Shown: positions 7,189 through 14,788, numbered from the stretch's first letter. The stretch is DNA of 64,000 nucleotides from Aerophototrophica crusticola (GCA_001939945.1 MOEB01000010.1:1-64000); one strand, 5' to 3'. Translations and numbers: made by a program. The notes: a model not told the origin generated them from the letters alone.

Positions 7189-8067
7189 TCAGCGGCCCCC
7201 CGGGCCGTGGGCATGGTCGTGACCCCCCGGGCCATGGGCATGCTGGTGGCCGCCATGGTCGTGGCCATGGTGATGGTGGTCGTGGGGCGTGTGTTCCTGC
7301 CCCACGGGGACCACGCATCCATCGTCCGCGTGGGCGTGGTCGTGGCTGTGGTGGTACAGGGCCAGCGCCTCCGCGTGGCGGCCGAACAAGGCCACATAGT
7401 CGGGGTGGCGGCCCACCTCCTCCGGCTTGCCCTGGCAGCAGACATGCCGGTTCAGGCAGATCACCGTGTCGGTGCGGGCCATCACCAGGTGCAAATCGTG
7501 GGACACCAGCAACACGCCGCAGCCATGGCGGCGGCGGATGGTGTCGATCAGCTCGAACAGGGCGGCCTGGCCGTGCACGTCCACCGCCTGCACCGGCTCG
7601 TCCAGCACCAGCAGGTCCGGCTTGCGCAGCAGGGCGCGGGCCAGCAGCACCCGTTGCAGCTCCCCGCCCGACAGGGACTGCACGGCGCTGCCCAGCACAT
7701 GGGCGGCGCCCACCTCCGCCAAGGCGGCGCGGAGTTCGGCCTCCGTCGCCTTGCCCCACAGGGTCAGGAAGCGGCGCACCGTCAGGGGCAGGGTGGGGTC
7801 AACCGCCAGCCGTTGCGGCATGTAGCCGACCCGCAGGTCCGGCCGCCGCTCGATCCGCCCGGCGGACAGGGGGACGAGGCCCAGCAGCGCCTTCACCAGG
7901 GTGCTCTTGCCCGCACCGTTGGGCCCGATCAGGGTGACGATCTCCCCCGGCCGCACCGTCAGCCCCACCCCGTCCAGCACGGTCCGGCCGCCATAACGCA
8001 CGCCCAACCCCTCCGCCCGCAGCAGCGGCGGCAGGTCGGCGGGGCGGGCGGGGAGGGGAAGGGGCAT
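7189..8067 (-). CDS. znuC: Zinc ABC transporter ATP-binding protein ZnuC with His-rich tail
   Basis: 292 aa. ATPase core at residues 10-235: Walker [12 protein letters not shown]-loop GYMPQR, signature [15 protein letters not shown], Walker [10 protein letters not shown], switch His LLVSHDLH, and the metal-transporter feature [15 protein letters not shown]. The C-terminus is unusual: about 55 residues packed with His ([38 protein letters not shown]). Many ZnuC proteins have no such tail; it may bind or sense cytoplasmic zinc. It is divergent from znuA across a Zur-like operator and is followed directly by znuB. No zur gene lies in this operon. Confidence 0.95.
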   Translation of the reverse strand: MPLPLPARPADLPPLLRAEGLGVRYGGRTVLDGVGLTVRPGEIVTLIGPNGAGKSTLVKALLGLVPLSAGRIERRPDLRVGYMPQRLAVDPTLPLTVRRFLTLWGKATEAELRAALAEVGAAHVLGSAVQSLSGGELQRVLLARALLRKPDLLVLDEPVQAVDVHGQAALFELIDTIRRRHGCGVLLVSHDLHLVMARTDTVICLNRHVCCQGKPEEVGRHPDYVALFGRHAEALALYHHSHDHAHADDGCVVPVGQEHTPHDHHHHGHDHGGHQHAHGPGGHDHAHGPGGR

Positions 8068-8133
8068 GGGCGGGTCCTTTGGCCCTACCGGCTGTCAGGG
8101 AAAGGCAGCGGGTGTACGCCACGACGGGAGGGC

Positions 8134-8157
8134 TTGACAAATGTTATATAGTAACGC
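8134..8157. promoter_or_regulatory. Zur operator with promoter -35 for the znu genes
   Basis: TTGACA (8134-8139) is followed by AATGTTATATAGTAACGCC. The partly symmetric AATGTTA-N5-TAAC core matches alphaproteobacterial Zur boxes (AATGTTATANNATAACATT). It is an AT-rich island in a GC-rich gap between divergent znuC and znuA, about 40 bp before znuA. Zinc-loaded Zur would repress both directions. Confidence 0.75.
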
Positions 8158-8193
8158 CCAGACTTCCCGCCCCGCGAAAAGGCTGGACCACCC

Positions 8194-9171
8194 ATGACCC
8201 GCGCCCGCATCCCCTTCCGCCGCCTTGCCCAACGGGCGGCGGCCCTGCTGATCCCCCTGGCCCTCGCCCCGGCGGCATTGGCCCAGGGCGCCCCGCCCGA
8301 CGTGGTGGCGACGGTGAAGCCGCTGCATTCCCTGGTGGCGGGGGTGATGCAGGGGGTGGGCACGCCGCACCTGCTGGTGCAGGGCGCCGCCAACCCCCAC
8401 GCCTTTTCCCTGAAACCGTCCGACGCCAAGGCCCTGGCGGGGGCGGCGCTGGTGGTCTGGGTGGGGCCGGAGCTGGAGACATTCCTGCAGAAGCCCCTGG
8501 CCGCCGTCGCGGGCAAGGCCCGGCTGCTGCCCCTGATGACGGCCCCGGGGGTGCAGGCGGTGGAGACCCGCGCGGGCGGCGTGTGGGACCAGCATGACCA
8601 CGGCCACGGCCACGGGCATGGCCATTCCCACGGCCCCGACGACCATGGCGGGGGCGGCCCCGACGGCCACATCTGGCTGGACCCGCGTAACGCCAAGGCC
8701 ATCACCGACGCGGTGGCGGAGGCCCTGGCGGCCCTGGACCCGGCCCGCGCCGCCACCTACCGCGCCAACGCCGAGGCGCAGCGGGCCCGGATCGACTCCC
8801 TGGACGCGGAGCTTGCCGCCACCCTGGCGCCCGTGGCCAAGAAGCCCTTCATCGTCTTCCACGACGCCTACCATTACCTGGAGCGGCGCTACGGCCTGTC
8901 CGCCGCGGGGGCCATCACCGTCAGCCCGGAACGGCGCCCGGGTGCCGCGCGCCTGTCGGCCCTGCGGGAACGCATCCGGCAGGCGGGGGCAGCCTGCGTC
9001 TTCGCCGAGCCCCAGTTCGCCCCGGCCCTGGTGCAGACGGTGGCGGAGGGCACCAACGCCCGCACCGGTACCCTGGACCCGGAAGGCGCCAACATCCCCG
9101 ACGGGCCGGAGCTGTACTTCAGCCTGATGCGCTTCAACGCCAAGTCCCTGGCGGATTGCCTGGGTGGTTAA
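8194..9171 (+). CDS. znuA: Zinc ABC transporter substrate-binding protein ZnuA
   Basis: 325 aa with a signal peptide (residues 1-31, cleavage after ALA). Cluster A-I metal-binding protein: first ligand His in VKPLHSLVAGVM, second in NPHAFSL, a His/Asp-rich mobile loop at about residues 131-150 (DQHDHGHGHGHGHSHG), then GHIWLDPRNAK, VFHDAYHYLERRYGL carrying a later ligand, and EPQFAPALV. It captures periplasmic Zn2+ and delivers it to ZnuB. Preceded by the Zur-like operator. The complete system (ZnuABC) is present here. Confidence 0.96.
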   Translation: MTRARIPFRRLAQRAAALLIPLALAPAALAQGAPPDVVATVKPLHSLVAGVMQGVGTPHLLVQGAANPHAFSLKPSDAKALAGAALVVWVGPELETFLQKPLAAVAGKARLLPLMTAPGVQAVETRAGGVWDQHDHGHGHGHGHSHGPDDHGGGGPDGHIWLDPRNAKAITDAVAEALAALDPARAATYRANAEAQRARIDSLDAELAATLAPVAKKPFIVFHDAYHYLERRYGLSAAGAITVSPERRPGAARLSALRERIRQAGAACVFAEPQFAPALVQTVAEGTNARTGTLDPEGANIPDGPELYFSLMRFNAKSLADCLGG

Positions 9172-9208
9172 GGGGCGGGTGAGGCGCGCCGACCCTTGAA
9201 ATTGTCCG

Positions 9209-9301
9209 CCTCCCCTGCGAAAGCAGGGGCCCACTTTTCTTTGACCCGGTTCCCAGCGGACAGGTCGCCAAGAACCGTGGGCCCCTGCTTGCGCAGGGGA
9301 G
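9209..9301. repeat. Paired REP element (BIME-like), copy 1
   Basis: The left unit contains CCCCTGCGAAAGCAGGGG then CCCAC; the right unit is its inverse, GTGGG then CCCCTGCTTGCGCAGGGG. The 40-bp spacer holds TTTGACCCGG. A second copy at 27443-27536 has the same two units and the same spacer word. Located between znuA and dapB. Confidence 0.8.
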
Positions 9302-9356
9302 TCAGGATTGGTTGGGGTCAGCGGTTGGCCCTTGCCCCTTGCGTCAGGAGATTGGC

Positions 9357-10154
9357 ATGCGCGTCGGGATCGTGGGCTGCGGCGGGCGGATGGGGCAGAT
9401 GCTGCTGCGGGAGGTGCTGGCCACCCCGGGCGCCACCCTGTCCGGCGGGACGGAGCGGCCGGGCAGCCCCAGCCTGGGCAGGGACCTCGGCACCCTGGTC
9501 GGCGCGGACCCGCTGGGCGTGGCGGTGACCGACGACCCGGCGGCCCTGTTCCGGGACAGCGACGTGGTGATCGACTTCACCAGCCCTGCCGCCACCGTGG
9601 CCCATGCCGGGCTGGCGGCGGAACACGGTACCGCCCTTGTGGTGGGCACGACCGGCCTGTCCGCGGCGGACAGCGCGGTCTTGGCACAAGCCGCGGCCAA
9701 GACCCCCGTGGTGGTGGCCGCGAACTTCAGCCTGGGCGTCAACCTGCTGCTGGGCCTGGTGGAGAAGGTGGCGGCCACCCTGGGCCCCGATTGGGACATC
9801 GAGGTGCTGGAGATGCACCACCGCCACAAGGTGGACGCCCCCAGCGGCACCGCACTCGCCCTGGGCAAGGCCGCGGCGGCCGGCCGGGGGGTGGAGTTGG
9901 ATGCCGTCAAGGACACGGTGCGCGACGGCCACACCGGCGCCCGGGTGCCCGGCCATATCGGCTTCGCCACCTTGCGCGGTGGCGACGTGGTGGGCGACCA
10001 CACGGTGATGTTCGCCACGGAGGCGGAGCGGGTGGAGCTGACCCACAAGGCCGGCGACCGCCGCATCTTCGCCCGTGGCGCCGTGCGGGCGGCGCTCTGG
10101 GCGGCGGGCAAGCCGGCGGGGCTTTACGGGATGAAGGACGTGCTGGGGCTGTAG
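9357..10154 (+). CDS. dapB: 4-hydroxy-tetrahydrodipicolinate reductase
   Basis: 265 aa, ATG 9357 with CAGGAG upstream at 6 bp. The enzyme reduces hydroxytetrahydrodipicolinate with NAD(P)H in the lysine/diaminopimelate pathway. N-terminal Rossmann motif VGIVGCGGRMGQ; DVVIDFTSP; VVGTTGLS; the catalytic motif EMHHRHKVDAPSGTAL with the His/Lys pair at about residues 155-161; GFATLRGGDVVGDHTV; and the C-terminal RAALWAAGKPAGLYGMKDVL. All standard motifs are present and length is typical. It is convergent with ychF. Confidence 0.97.
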   Translation: MRVGIVGCGGRMGQMLLREVLATPGATLSGGTERPGSPSLGRDLGTLVGADPLGVAVTDDPAALFRDSDVVIDFTSPAATVAHAGLAAEHGTALVVGTTGLSAADSAVLAQAAAKTPVVVAANFSLGVNLLLGLVEKVAATLGPDWDIEVLEMHHRHKVDAPSGTALALGKAAAAGRGVELDAVKDTVRDGHTGARVPGHIGFATLRGGDVVGDHTVMFATEAERVELTHKAGDRRIFARGAVRAALWAAGKPAGLYGMKDVLGL

Positions 10155-10173
10155 GGGTTCGCCTGGATATGGG

Positions 10174-10212
10174 GTGTTTCGTCGGGGTTCGCTTTCGCTC
10201 ACCCCGACACAC
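10174..10212. terminator. Bidirectional hairpin between dapB and ychF
   Basis: GTGT-TTC-GTCGGGGT (10174-10188) pairs with ACCCCGACACAC (10201-10212), leaving the TTC as an internal bulge. It sits in the 63-bp gap between two convergent genes and probably ends both transcripts. No long T-run on either strand. Confidence 0.55.
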
Positions 10213-10217
10213 TGCCC

Positions 10218-11315
10218 TTACACGTTAAAGCGGAAGTGGAAGATGTCGCCGTCCTGGACGACGTATTCCTTGCCTTCCATGCGCATCTTGCCGGCTTCCT
10301 TGGCGCCGGCCTCGCCGCCCAGGGCGACGTAGCTGTCGTAATCGATGGTCTCGGCCTTGATGAAGCCGCGCTCGAAGTCGGTGTGGATGACGCCGGCGGC
10401 CTCCGGGGCCTTGGCGCCCTTGCGCACGGTCCAGGCGCGGGCCTCCTTCGGGCCCACGGTGAAGAAGGTGATCAGGTTCAGCAGGCCATAGCCGGCGCGG
10501 ATCACCCGGTTCAGGCCCGGCTCCTCCAGCCCGAGGGACTGCAGGTAGTCCAGCTTGTCCTCGGCCGACAGCTGGCTCAGCTCCGCCTCGATGGCGGCGG
10601 AGATCACGACGGACGCGGCACCCTGGGCCTTGGCCATCTCCGCCACGGCCTGGGAGAAGCTGTTGCCGGTACCGGCGCTCGCCTCCTCCACGTTGCAGAC
10701 ATAGAGGACCGGCTTGCCGGTGAGGAGCTGGAGCTGCTTGAAGGCCTCCGCCTCCTCCTTGTCGATCTTGGCGGTGCGGGCCGGCTTGCCCTCCCGCAGT
10801 ACGGCCAGGACCTTTTCCATCAGGTCCACCTGGGCCTTAGCCTCCTTGTCACCGTTCTTGGCCTTCTTGGACAGGGGCAGGACCCGCTTCTCCAGGCTGT
10901 CCAGGTCGGACAGCATCAGCTCCGTCTCCACCGTCTCCGCGTCACGCACCGGGCCGATGGAGCCCTCCACGTGGGTGATGTCCGTGTCCTCGAAGCAGCG
11001 CAGCACGTGGACGATGGCGTCCACCTCACGGATGTTGGCCAGGAACTGGTTGCCCAGCCCCTCGCCCTTGCTGGCCCCGCGCACCAGGCCGGCGATGTCC
11101 ACGAACTCCAACTGGGTCGGGATGGTCTTGGCCGACTTGGCGATGGCCGCCAGCTTGTCCAGCCGCGGGTCCGGCACGCCCACCCGGCCCACGTTCGGCT
11201 CGATGGTGCAGAAGGGATAGTTCGCCGCCTCGGCCGCGGCCGTGCTGGTCAGGGCGTTGAACAGGGTCGACTTGCCGACGTTGGGCAGGCCGACGATGCC
11301 GCAGTTGAAACCCAT
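10218..11315 (-). CDS. ychF: Redox-regulated ATPase YchF (Obg family)
   Basis: 365 aa, the usual length. P-loop GLPNVGKSTLFNAL at residues 8-21, switch region NYPFCTIEPNVGRV, DxAG motif FVDIAGLVRGASKGEGLGNQFL, a coiled-coil insertion at about 130-200, VCNVEEAS where GTPases have NKxD (the change that gives YchF ATP preference), and a C-terminal TGS domain (LITFFTVGPKEARAWTV; FERGFIKAETIDYD; KEYVVQDGDIFHFRFNV). It binds ribosomes and acts in stress responses. In many proteobacteria pth precedes ychF; here no pth is visible. Confidence 0.97.
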   Translation of the reverse strand: MGFNCGIVGLPNVGKSTLFNALTSTAAAEAANYPFCTIEPNVGRVGVPDPRLDKLAAIAKSAKTIPTQLEFVDIAGLVRGASKGEGLGNQFLANIREVDAIVHVLRCFEDTDITHVEGSIGPVRDAETVETELMLSDLDSLEKRVLPLSKKAKNGDKEAKAQVDLMEKVLAVLREGKPARTAKIDKEEAEAFKQLQLLTGKPVLYVCNVEEASAGTGNSFSQAVAEMAKAQGAASVVISAAIEAELSQLSAEDKLDYLQSLGLEEPGLNRVIRAGYGLLNLITFFTVGPKEARAWTVRKGAKAPEAAGVIHTDFERGFIKAETIDYDSYVALGGEAGAKEAGKMRMEGKEYVVQDGDIFHFRFNV

Positions 11316-11436
11316 GGGACTGGATCGCTTCGGTCGTGGGACAGGGATTGGGCAGGGTTATGGGCGATGTGGGGGCTGTTGGCAACCTCACGCGGCGCGG
11401 GGCTGGTGTCCCTTCCGACGGGCGTCTTCCCAAAAT

Positions 11437-11577
11437 TCACGGACGACACGGGCACGCCACGGACGGACACGGACAAAGGGGCGATTAGGCAATGCGGATT
11501 CGCTCTCCGTCCTGGCTGCGCCGCAGGCAATGGATTCTTGTCCGTGTTGTCCGTGGATTGTCCGTGCCGTCCGTGCA
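11437..11577. repeat. Helically phased CACGG array in inverted arms
   Basis: The left arm (11437-11475) has CACGG at 11438, 11447, 11458 and 11468, i.e. every 9-11 bp. The right arm (about 11538-11577) has the complementary TCCGTG words at similar spacing. The arms flank about 60 bp of unrelated sequence. No ORF of merit. The architecture is shared with the arrays at 26.8, 29.6 and 53.2 kb, though the repeated word differs. Confidence 0.7.
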
Positions 11578-11592
11578 ACCCGTCCCCACGCC

Positions 11593-12036
11593 TCAGGAAG
11601 AAACCCTCGGTGTGGGGCGCCAGTCGGGTGGGGCCAGTTCGAAGCTTTCGAATTCGAAAGCGGGGGAGACGGTGCAGCCCACCAGGGTCCAGGTGCCCAA
11701 GGATTCCGCGCACTGCCAATGGTCGGCGGGGACGACGACCTGGGGGTGCTGTCCCTGAAGGATGCCGGGGCCCAGATGGTAGGCGGCGGCGTCGTGGCCG
11801 TTGGGGCTGATGGTCAGGACCAGCGGCGCCCCGGCATACCAGTGCCAGACCTCGTCCGCGTCCTTCACCCGGTGCCAGTGGCTGTACTCCCCGGCCTGGA
11901 GCAGGAAATAGATAGCGGTGGAGGTGCCGCGCCCGCCGCCGGGCGGCACGTGGCGGTAGGTCTCCACGTAATGCCCGCCTTCCGGGTGGGGCTTCATGCC
12001 CAGGCGCTCGATGATCTGGCGGGCGGTGAGGTCCAT
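11593..12036 (-). CDS. Cupin domain protein, DUF985 family
   Basis: 147 aa from ATG 12036 (MDLTARQIIERLGMKPHPEGG). Family hallmarks: HPEGGHYVETYRH, STAIYFLLQAGEYSHWHRV, DADEVWHWYAGAPL, LGPGILQGQHPQVVVPADHWQCAESLG, and TLVGCTVSPAFEF. Cupin of unknown substrate; the SHWHR and DEVWHW segments line the putative metal/ligand pocket. Its 3' end contains copy 2 of the 18-bp TTCGAATTCGAA palindrome, translated as AFEFES, so the palindrome may have been maintained by coding as well as by DNA-level selection. Confidence 0.88.
   Translation of the reverse strand: MDLTARQIIERLGMKPHPEGGHYVETYRHVPPGGGRGTSTAIYFLLQAGEYSHWHRVKDADEVWHWYAGAPLVLTISPNGHDAAAYHLGPGILQGQHPQVVVPADHWQCAESLGTWTLVGCTVSPAFEFESFELAPPDWRPTPRVSS
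11644..11661. repeat. 18-bp perfect palindrome, copy 2
   Basis: GCTTTCGAATTCGAAAGC shares the 16-bp core CTTTCGAATTCGAAAG with the copy at 6019-6036. It lies inside the C-terminal coding part of the cupin gene. Confidence 0.75.
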
Positions 12037-12142
12037 GGCGGGGTTCCTTTGCTCCGGGGAAGCGAGTGTATCCCCGCCCCCGATCACCGCCAATCGGGGA
12101 TGCCCCCCGTCGCAGTCGCTTGTTCGAAACCGTTACCTTGAT

Positions 12143-12266
12143 GCCGTCATCCCGACGAAAGTCGGGACCCAGGAGTCAGGGGCACATCGCGCTGGATATG
12201 TGGGGACGGGGCAAAGCCCTGATGTCGGGCTAGTGACCCTGGGTCCCGGCTTGCGCCGGGATGACG
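12143..12266. repeat. Paired REP element of the GTCATCCCG...CGGGACCCAGG type
   Basis: GTCATCCCGAC-GAAA-GTCGGGACCCAGG on the left and its inverse CCTGGGTCCCGGC-TTGC-GCCGGGATGAC on the right, about 60 bp apart. Related single units occur at 27377-27400 and 27654-27688. REP units of this type are widespread in alphaproteobacteria. It fills the gap between the cupin gene and the end of the psp operon. Confidence 0.8.
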
Positions 12267-12297
12267 CAAGAAGGGATGAGGAGAGCTGATCCTTCCC

Positions 12298-12516
12298 TCA
12301 CGCCCGCCGGCGCCAGCCAGGGCTCTCGGCGTCCAGGATGGTCTCAAGCTGCGCCACCCGGTCTTCCAGCTTCTGGGCCCGCAACTCCAGCTCCTGGGCG
12401 GCCTGCTCGGGCAGGCCCTGGGCGCGGAAGCGGCGCCATTTGGTCATGTGGCTCATCACGATGGCGGTGATGGGGATCAGCAGGGCGAATATCGCGACCA
12501 GGTGCCCACCGTTCAT
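12298..12516 (-). CDS. PspB-like small membrane protein (third paralogue)
   Basis: 72 aa: one N-terminal membrane helix (LVAIFALLIPITAIVMSHM), a basic WRRFRAQG stretch and a coiled coil (LELRAQKLEDRVAQLETILDAESPGWRR). The ending is nearly the same as in the PspB-like protein at 13422-13652 (LEKILDAEAPGWRSK). Last gene of the psp operon, 12 bp after the second paralogue. Likely role: inner-membrane partner in the phage-shock response. Confidence 0.75.
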   Translation of the reverse strand: MNGGHLVAIFALLIPITAIVMSHMTKWRRFRAQGLPEQAAQELELRAQKLEDRVAQLETILDAESPGWRRRA

Positions 12517-12528
12517 GGCCGGGGCTCC

Positions 12529-12771
12529 TCAGGGCTTGTCGGCCAGGCGGCCGAGCTGTTGGTTCAACTGGTACTCGGGGCTGGTGACGTGCCGCTCCAT
12601 GTCGGCCACGCGGCGCTCCACCTCATCGAACACCCGGAAGCGGCGCCGCAGCTCCACGTCCCGCCGGGCCGCCTCCAGGTCGGCCTTGGCCCAGTCGCGC
12701 AGGGCCTTGGTGATGATGGAGACGATGGGGATCAGCAGGGCCAGGATGGCGATGAACTGCCCGGTGGACAT
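12529..12771 (-). CDS. PspB/PspC-tail-like small membrane protein (second paralogue)
   Basis: 80 aa: an N-terminal membrane helix (FIAILALLIPIVSIITKAL) as in PspB, then a charged helical region. Its ending, DMERHVTSPEYQLNQQLGRL, resembles the C-terminus of the adjacent PspC (GRIEGYVASKEYDLHRQFRDL) rather than that of PspB. So it looks like a PspB-type anchor carrying a PspC-type cytoplasmic tail. It lies between pspC (12-bp gap) and the third paralogue. Confidence 0.72.
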   Translation of the reverse strand: MSTGQFIAILALLIPIVSIITKALRDWAKADLEAARRDVELRRRFRVFDEVERRVADMERHVTSPEYQLNQQLGRLADKP

Positions 12772-12783
12772 GGCCCCGCCTCC

Positions 12784-13425
12784 CTATTTCCGTTCCAGGT
12801 CGCGGAACTGCCGGTGCAGGTCGTACTCCTTGGAGGCGACGTACCCCTCGATCCGGCCCAGGACCCGGTCCATTTCCCGGAACTTGGCCTTCAGCCCGGC
12901 CAGGGTCTGGTCCGGCTTGGTGGCCACGGAGCGCCAGAACACCTCTTCCTCCTTCGTCTCATAGAGGTTCCGGGGCCGCGGCTTCAGGATCCACCAGAGC
13001 ACCGCGTAGCCGACAAGGACTACCGGCGAAAAGAAGAAGAAGCCCAACACCACCGCCAGCCGGATGATCCAACTGTCCACGTTCAGGTAGTCGGCGATGC
13101 CGGCGCAGACGCCGCCCAGCTTGCCCTCCGCCGTGTTGCGGTAAAGCTTGTGCGGGTTGGGGGAACGGTAGATCGGCTCCATGCGGGTCATGCTCGGGTC
13201 CTCCGCCGCGCGGGGCGCGGCCCGGTCCCCCGAGCCCCGCTCACCGCGGGCCTTGCGGCCGGTGTCGAAGCCGGCGCCATCCAGGCCCAGGTACTCGCCC
13301 CAGCTCATGTCGCGGGGCTTTCCCAGGTAGTCCTCCTGCCAGTCCCGCCCGGACCGGCCGCCGACGCGGTAGCGCCGGCGGCCGGGGAAGGGGGGCGGCA
13401 TGTCGCTTGTCCGCCGGTCCCTCAT
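12784..13425 (-). CDS. pspC: Phage shock protein C (envelope stress regulator)
   Basis: 213 aa. Start ATG 13425 overlaps the pspB stop (ATGA), indicating coupled translation; an upstream frame to 13596 only shadows pspB. The N-terminal 75 residues are an Arg/Gly-rich extension (PPPFPGRRRYRVGGRSGRD) not found in enterobacterial PspC. The PspC domain covers about 80-150: NPHKLYRNTAEGKLGGVCAGIADYL, VDSWIIRLAVVLGFFF and VVLVGYAVLWWILKP, with two membrane helices. The C-terminal cytoplasmic helix ends VASKEYDLHRQFRDLERK. With PspB it recruits PspA to relieve PspF inhibition during inner-membrane stress. Confidence 0.92.
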   Translation of the reverse strand: MRDRRTSDMPPPFPGRRRYRVGGRSGRDWQEDYLGKPRDMSWGEYLGLDGAGFDTGRKARGERGSGDRAAPRAAEDPSMTRMEPIYRSPNPHKLYRNTAEGKLGGVCAGIADYLNVDSWIIRLAVVLGFFFFSPVVLVGYAVLWWILKPRPRNLYETKEEEVFWRSVATKPDQTLAGLKAKFREMDRVLGRIEGYVASKEYDLHRQFRDLERK

Positions 13426-13652
13426 GACGCCTTGGACCTCCAGCCCGGGGCCTCGGCGTCCAGGATTTTCTCCAACTGGCGGATGCGGTCCTCCATCTGC
13501 GACGCGCTGTGCCACAGGTCGGACAGCATCCGCTCGTCGTCGGCGCTGAGCGTCTTCGCGATCCGCCACTTGGTGAGGTAGTGGAAGATGATCCACACCG
13601 GAGCGACGATCACCAGGAAGATGATGGCTGGAACGAATGCCATCTCGGACAT
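13422..13652 (-). CDS. pspB: Phage shock protein B
   Basis: 76 aa. One membrane helix (FVPAIIFLVIVAPVWIIFHYL), then the PspB-typical TKWR and a cytoplasmic coiled coil (LSADDERMLSDLWHSASQMEDRIRQLEKILDAEAPGWR). Length and layout match PspB of enterics. The stop overlaps the pspC start by 4 nt, and pspA ends 36 bp upstream. PspB and PspC form the membrane sensor of the phage-shock system. Confidence 0.92.
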   Translation of the reverse strand: MSEMAFVPAIIFLVIVAPVWIIFHYLTKWRIAKTLSADDERMLSDLWHSASQMEDRIRQLEKILDAEAPGWRSKAS

Positions 13653-13688
13653 CAGTGCCCCCCTTCGGGTCTCACGACCCCTTCAGGC

Positions 13689-14363
13689 TTACGGTTGGCT
13701 GGACTTGGCCGCCAGCTTGGCCTTCAGGGCCTGCAGTTCGGACTCGACCTTGCTGTCGGCTTCCAGCTCGGCGATCTCGTCGGCCAGGCTCTTCTTCTGG
13801 CCCATGGACAGCACCTCGGCCCGGCCTTCCAGCACGTCCAGGTTCCGCTCCACCTGCTCGAACCGGCTGAAGGCGTCGGTGATGCGGTCGTCATAGAGCT
13901 GGGTGCGGACCTTCAGCCGGTTGGTGGCGGTCTTCTGCCGGGCCACCAGGGCCTTCTCCCGCGCCTTGGCGTCGGCCAGCTTCTGCTGGAGGGCGGCGAT
14001 GTCCTCGCTGGTCTTGGACAGGGCCTCGTCCAGGCGGGCCAGCTCGGCGGCCATGCTCTCGGCGGCCTCGGCCAGCTTGGTCTTGGCGACCAGGGCGCCC
14101 TTGGCCAGGTCGTCCCGGTCCTTGGACAGGGCGAACTCCGCCTTGCGCTGCCAATCGTCCGACTCGCGCCGGATATCGGACAGCTTGCGCTCGATCTCCT
14201 TCTTCTCCGCCACCGTCTTCACGGCGGAGGAGCGGACCTCGACGAGCGTATCCTCCATCTCCTGGATGATCAGGCGGATCAGCTTCTCCGGATCCTCGGC
14301 ACGGTCCAGGATGGCGTTGAGGTTGGAATTGATGATGTCGCCGAGACGGGAAAAGATGCCCAT
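13689..14363 (-). CDS. pspA: Phage shock protein A (PspA/IM30 family)
   Basis: 224 aa from ATG 14363 (MGIFSRLGDIINSNLNAILDRAEDPEKLIRL spans the N-terminal amphipathic helix and family signature). The rest is a long, mostly uninterrupted coiled coil (LIIQEMEDTLVEVRSSAVKT; DDLAKGALVAKTKLAEA; TSEDIAALQQKLADAKAREKAL; RFEQVERNLDVLEGRAEVLSMG). PspA stabilises damaged inner membrane and, unstressed, binds and inhibits PspF. Flanked by the 66-aa leader gene (13-bp gap) and pspB. Probably transcribed from the sigma-54 promoter at 14625-14640. Confidence 0.96.
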   Translation of the reverse strand: MGIFSRLGDIINSNLNAILDRAEDPEKLIRLIIQEMEDTLVEVRSSAVKTVAEKKEIERKLSDIRRESDDWQRKAEFALSKDRDDLAKGALVAKTKLAEAAESMAAELARLDEALSKTSEDIAALQQKLADAKAREKALVARQKTATNRLKVRTQLYDDRITDAFSRFEQVERNLDVLEGRAEVLSMGQKKSLADEIAELEADSKVESELQALKAKLAAKSSQP

Positions 14364-14376
14364 GTCAGGGTCTCCT

Positions 14377-14577
14377 TCAGGCAAGGGCAATGAAAAGGTT
14401 GCTCATCACGGTGGCGACCGCAAGGATGATCCACGCTTCGCCCGGAACCGCCCGGAAATCCTCGAACAGTTCCCGCAGGAAACCGCCCTTGGGCCGGGTG
14501 AAGAACCCGTCGTGGCCCGTGGCGCTGTCCCGGTCCCCGTCCGCGGCCAGGCCGCCCTGGATGGTGAAGTCGGTCAT
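14377..14577 (-). CDS. Small membrane protein, first gene of the psp operon
   Basis: 66 aa from ATG 14577, preceded by AAGGGGA. A hydrophilic N-terminal 45 residues (GHDGFFTRPKGGFLRELFEDFRA) lead into one C-terminal membrane helix (AWIILAVATVMSNLFIALA), so it would be tail-anchored. It lies between the sigma-54 promoter and pspA and is thus co-regulated with the phage-shock genes. No named family; position suggests a PspA or PspBC partner, perhaps functionally like PspD or PspG. Confidence 0.75.
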   Translation of the reverse strand: MTDFTIQGGLAADGDRDSATGHDGFFTRPKGGFLRELFEDFRAVPGEAWIILAVATVMSNLFIALA

Positions 14578-14624
14578 CGCTGTGGTCCCCTTCGTTCGAG
14601 TTCCCCGGTGTCGGCATCCCTATA

Positions 14625-14640
14625 GGCAAGGGCCGTGCCA
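14625..14640 (-). promoter_or_regulatory. Sigma-54 promoter of the psp operon
   Basis: On the minus strand TGGCACG-GCCC-TTGCC matches the -24/-12 consensus (TGGCACG-N4-TTGCW) almost perfectly. Transcription should begin near 14613, about 36 nt before the first psp gene. PspF, encoded divergently, is the expected enhancer-binding activator. Confidence 0.9.
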
Positions 14641-14745
14641 ATAGCGCATGGCAGGCGGATACCCTGGATTTCCGCGGCTTCCGGCGGGGCCGGCTTGACC
14701 GGGGGAAGGGCTGGGGTTAGGCTCCCCCACACATCTTCGCGATTC

Positions 14746-14788
14746 CCACCACTCGGTGGTCGATCCTGCCAATCGGACTTTTCCGATT
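14746..14788. promoter_or_regulatory. Inverted repeats between psp operon and pspF (possible PspF sites)
   Basis: CCACC-ACTC-GGTGG (14746-14759) and AATCGGA-CTTT-TCCGATT (14771-14788) lie 105-165 bp upstream of the sigma-54 promoter and 35-80 bp before pspF. That position suits upstream activating sequences for PspF, or autoregulatory sites. Binding is inferred from position and symmetry only. Confidence 0.4.
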
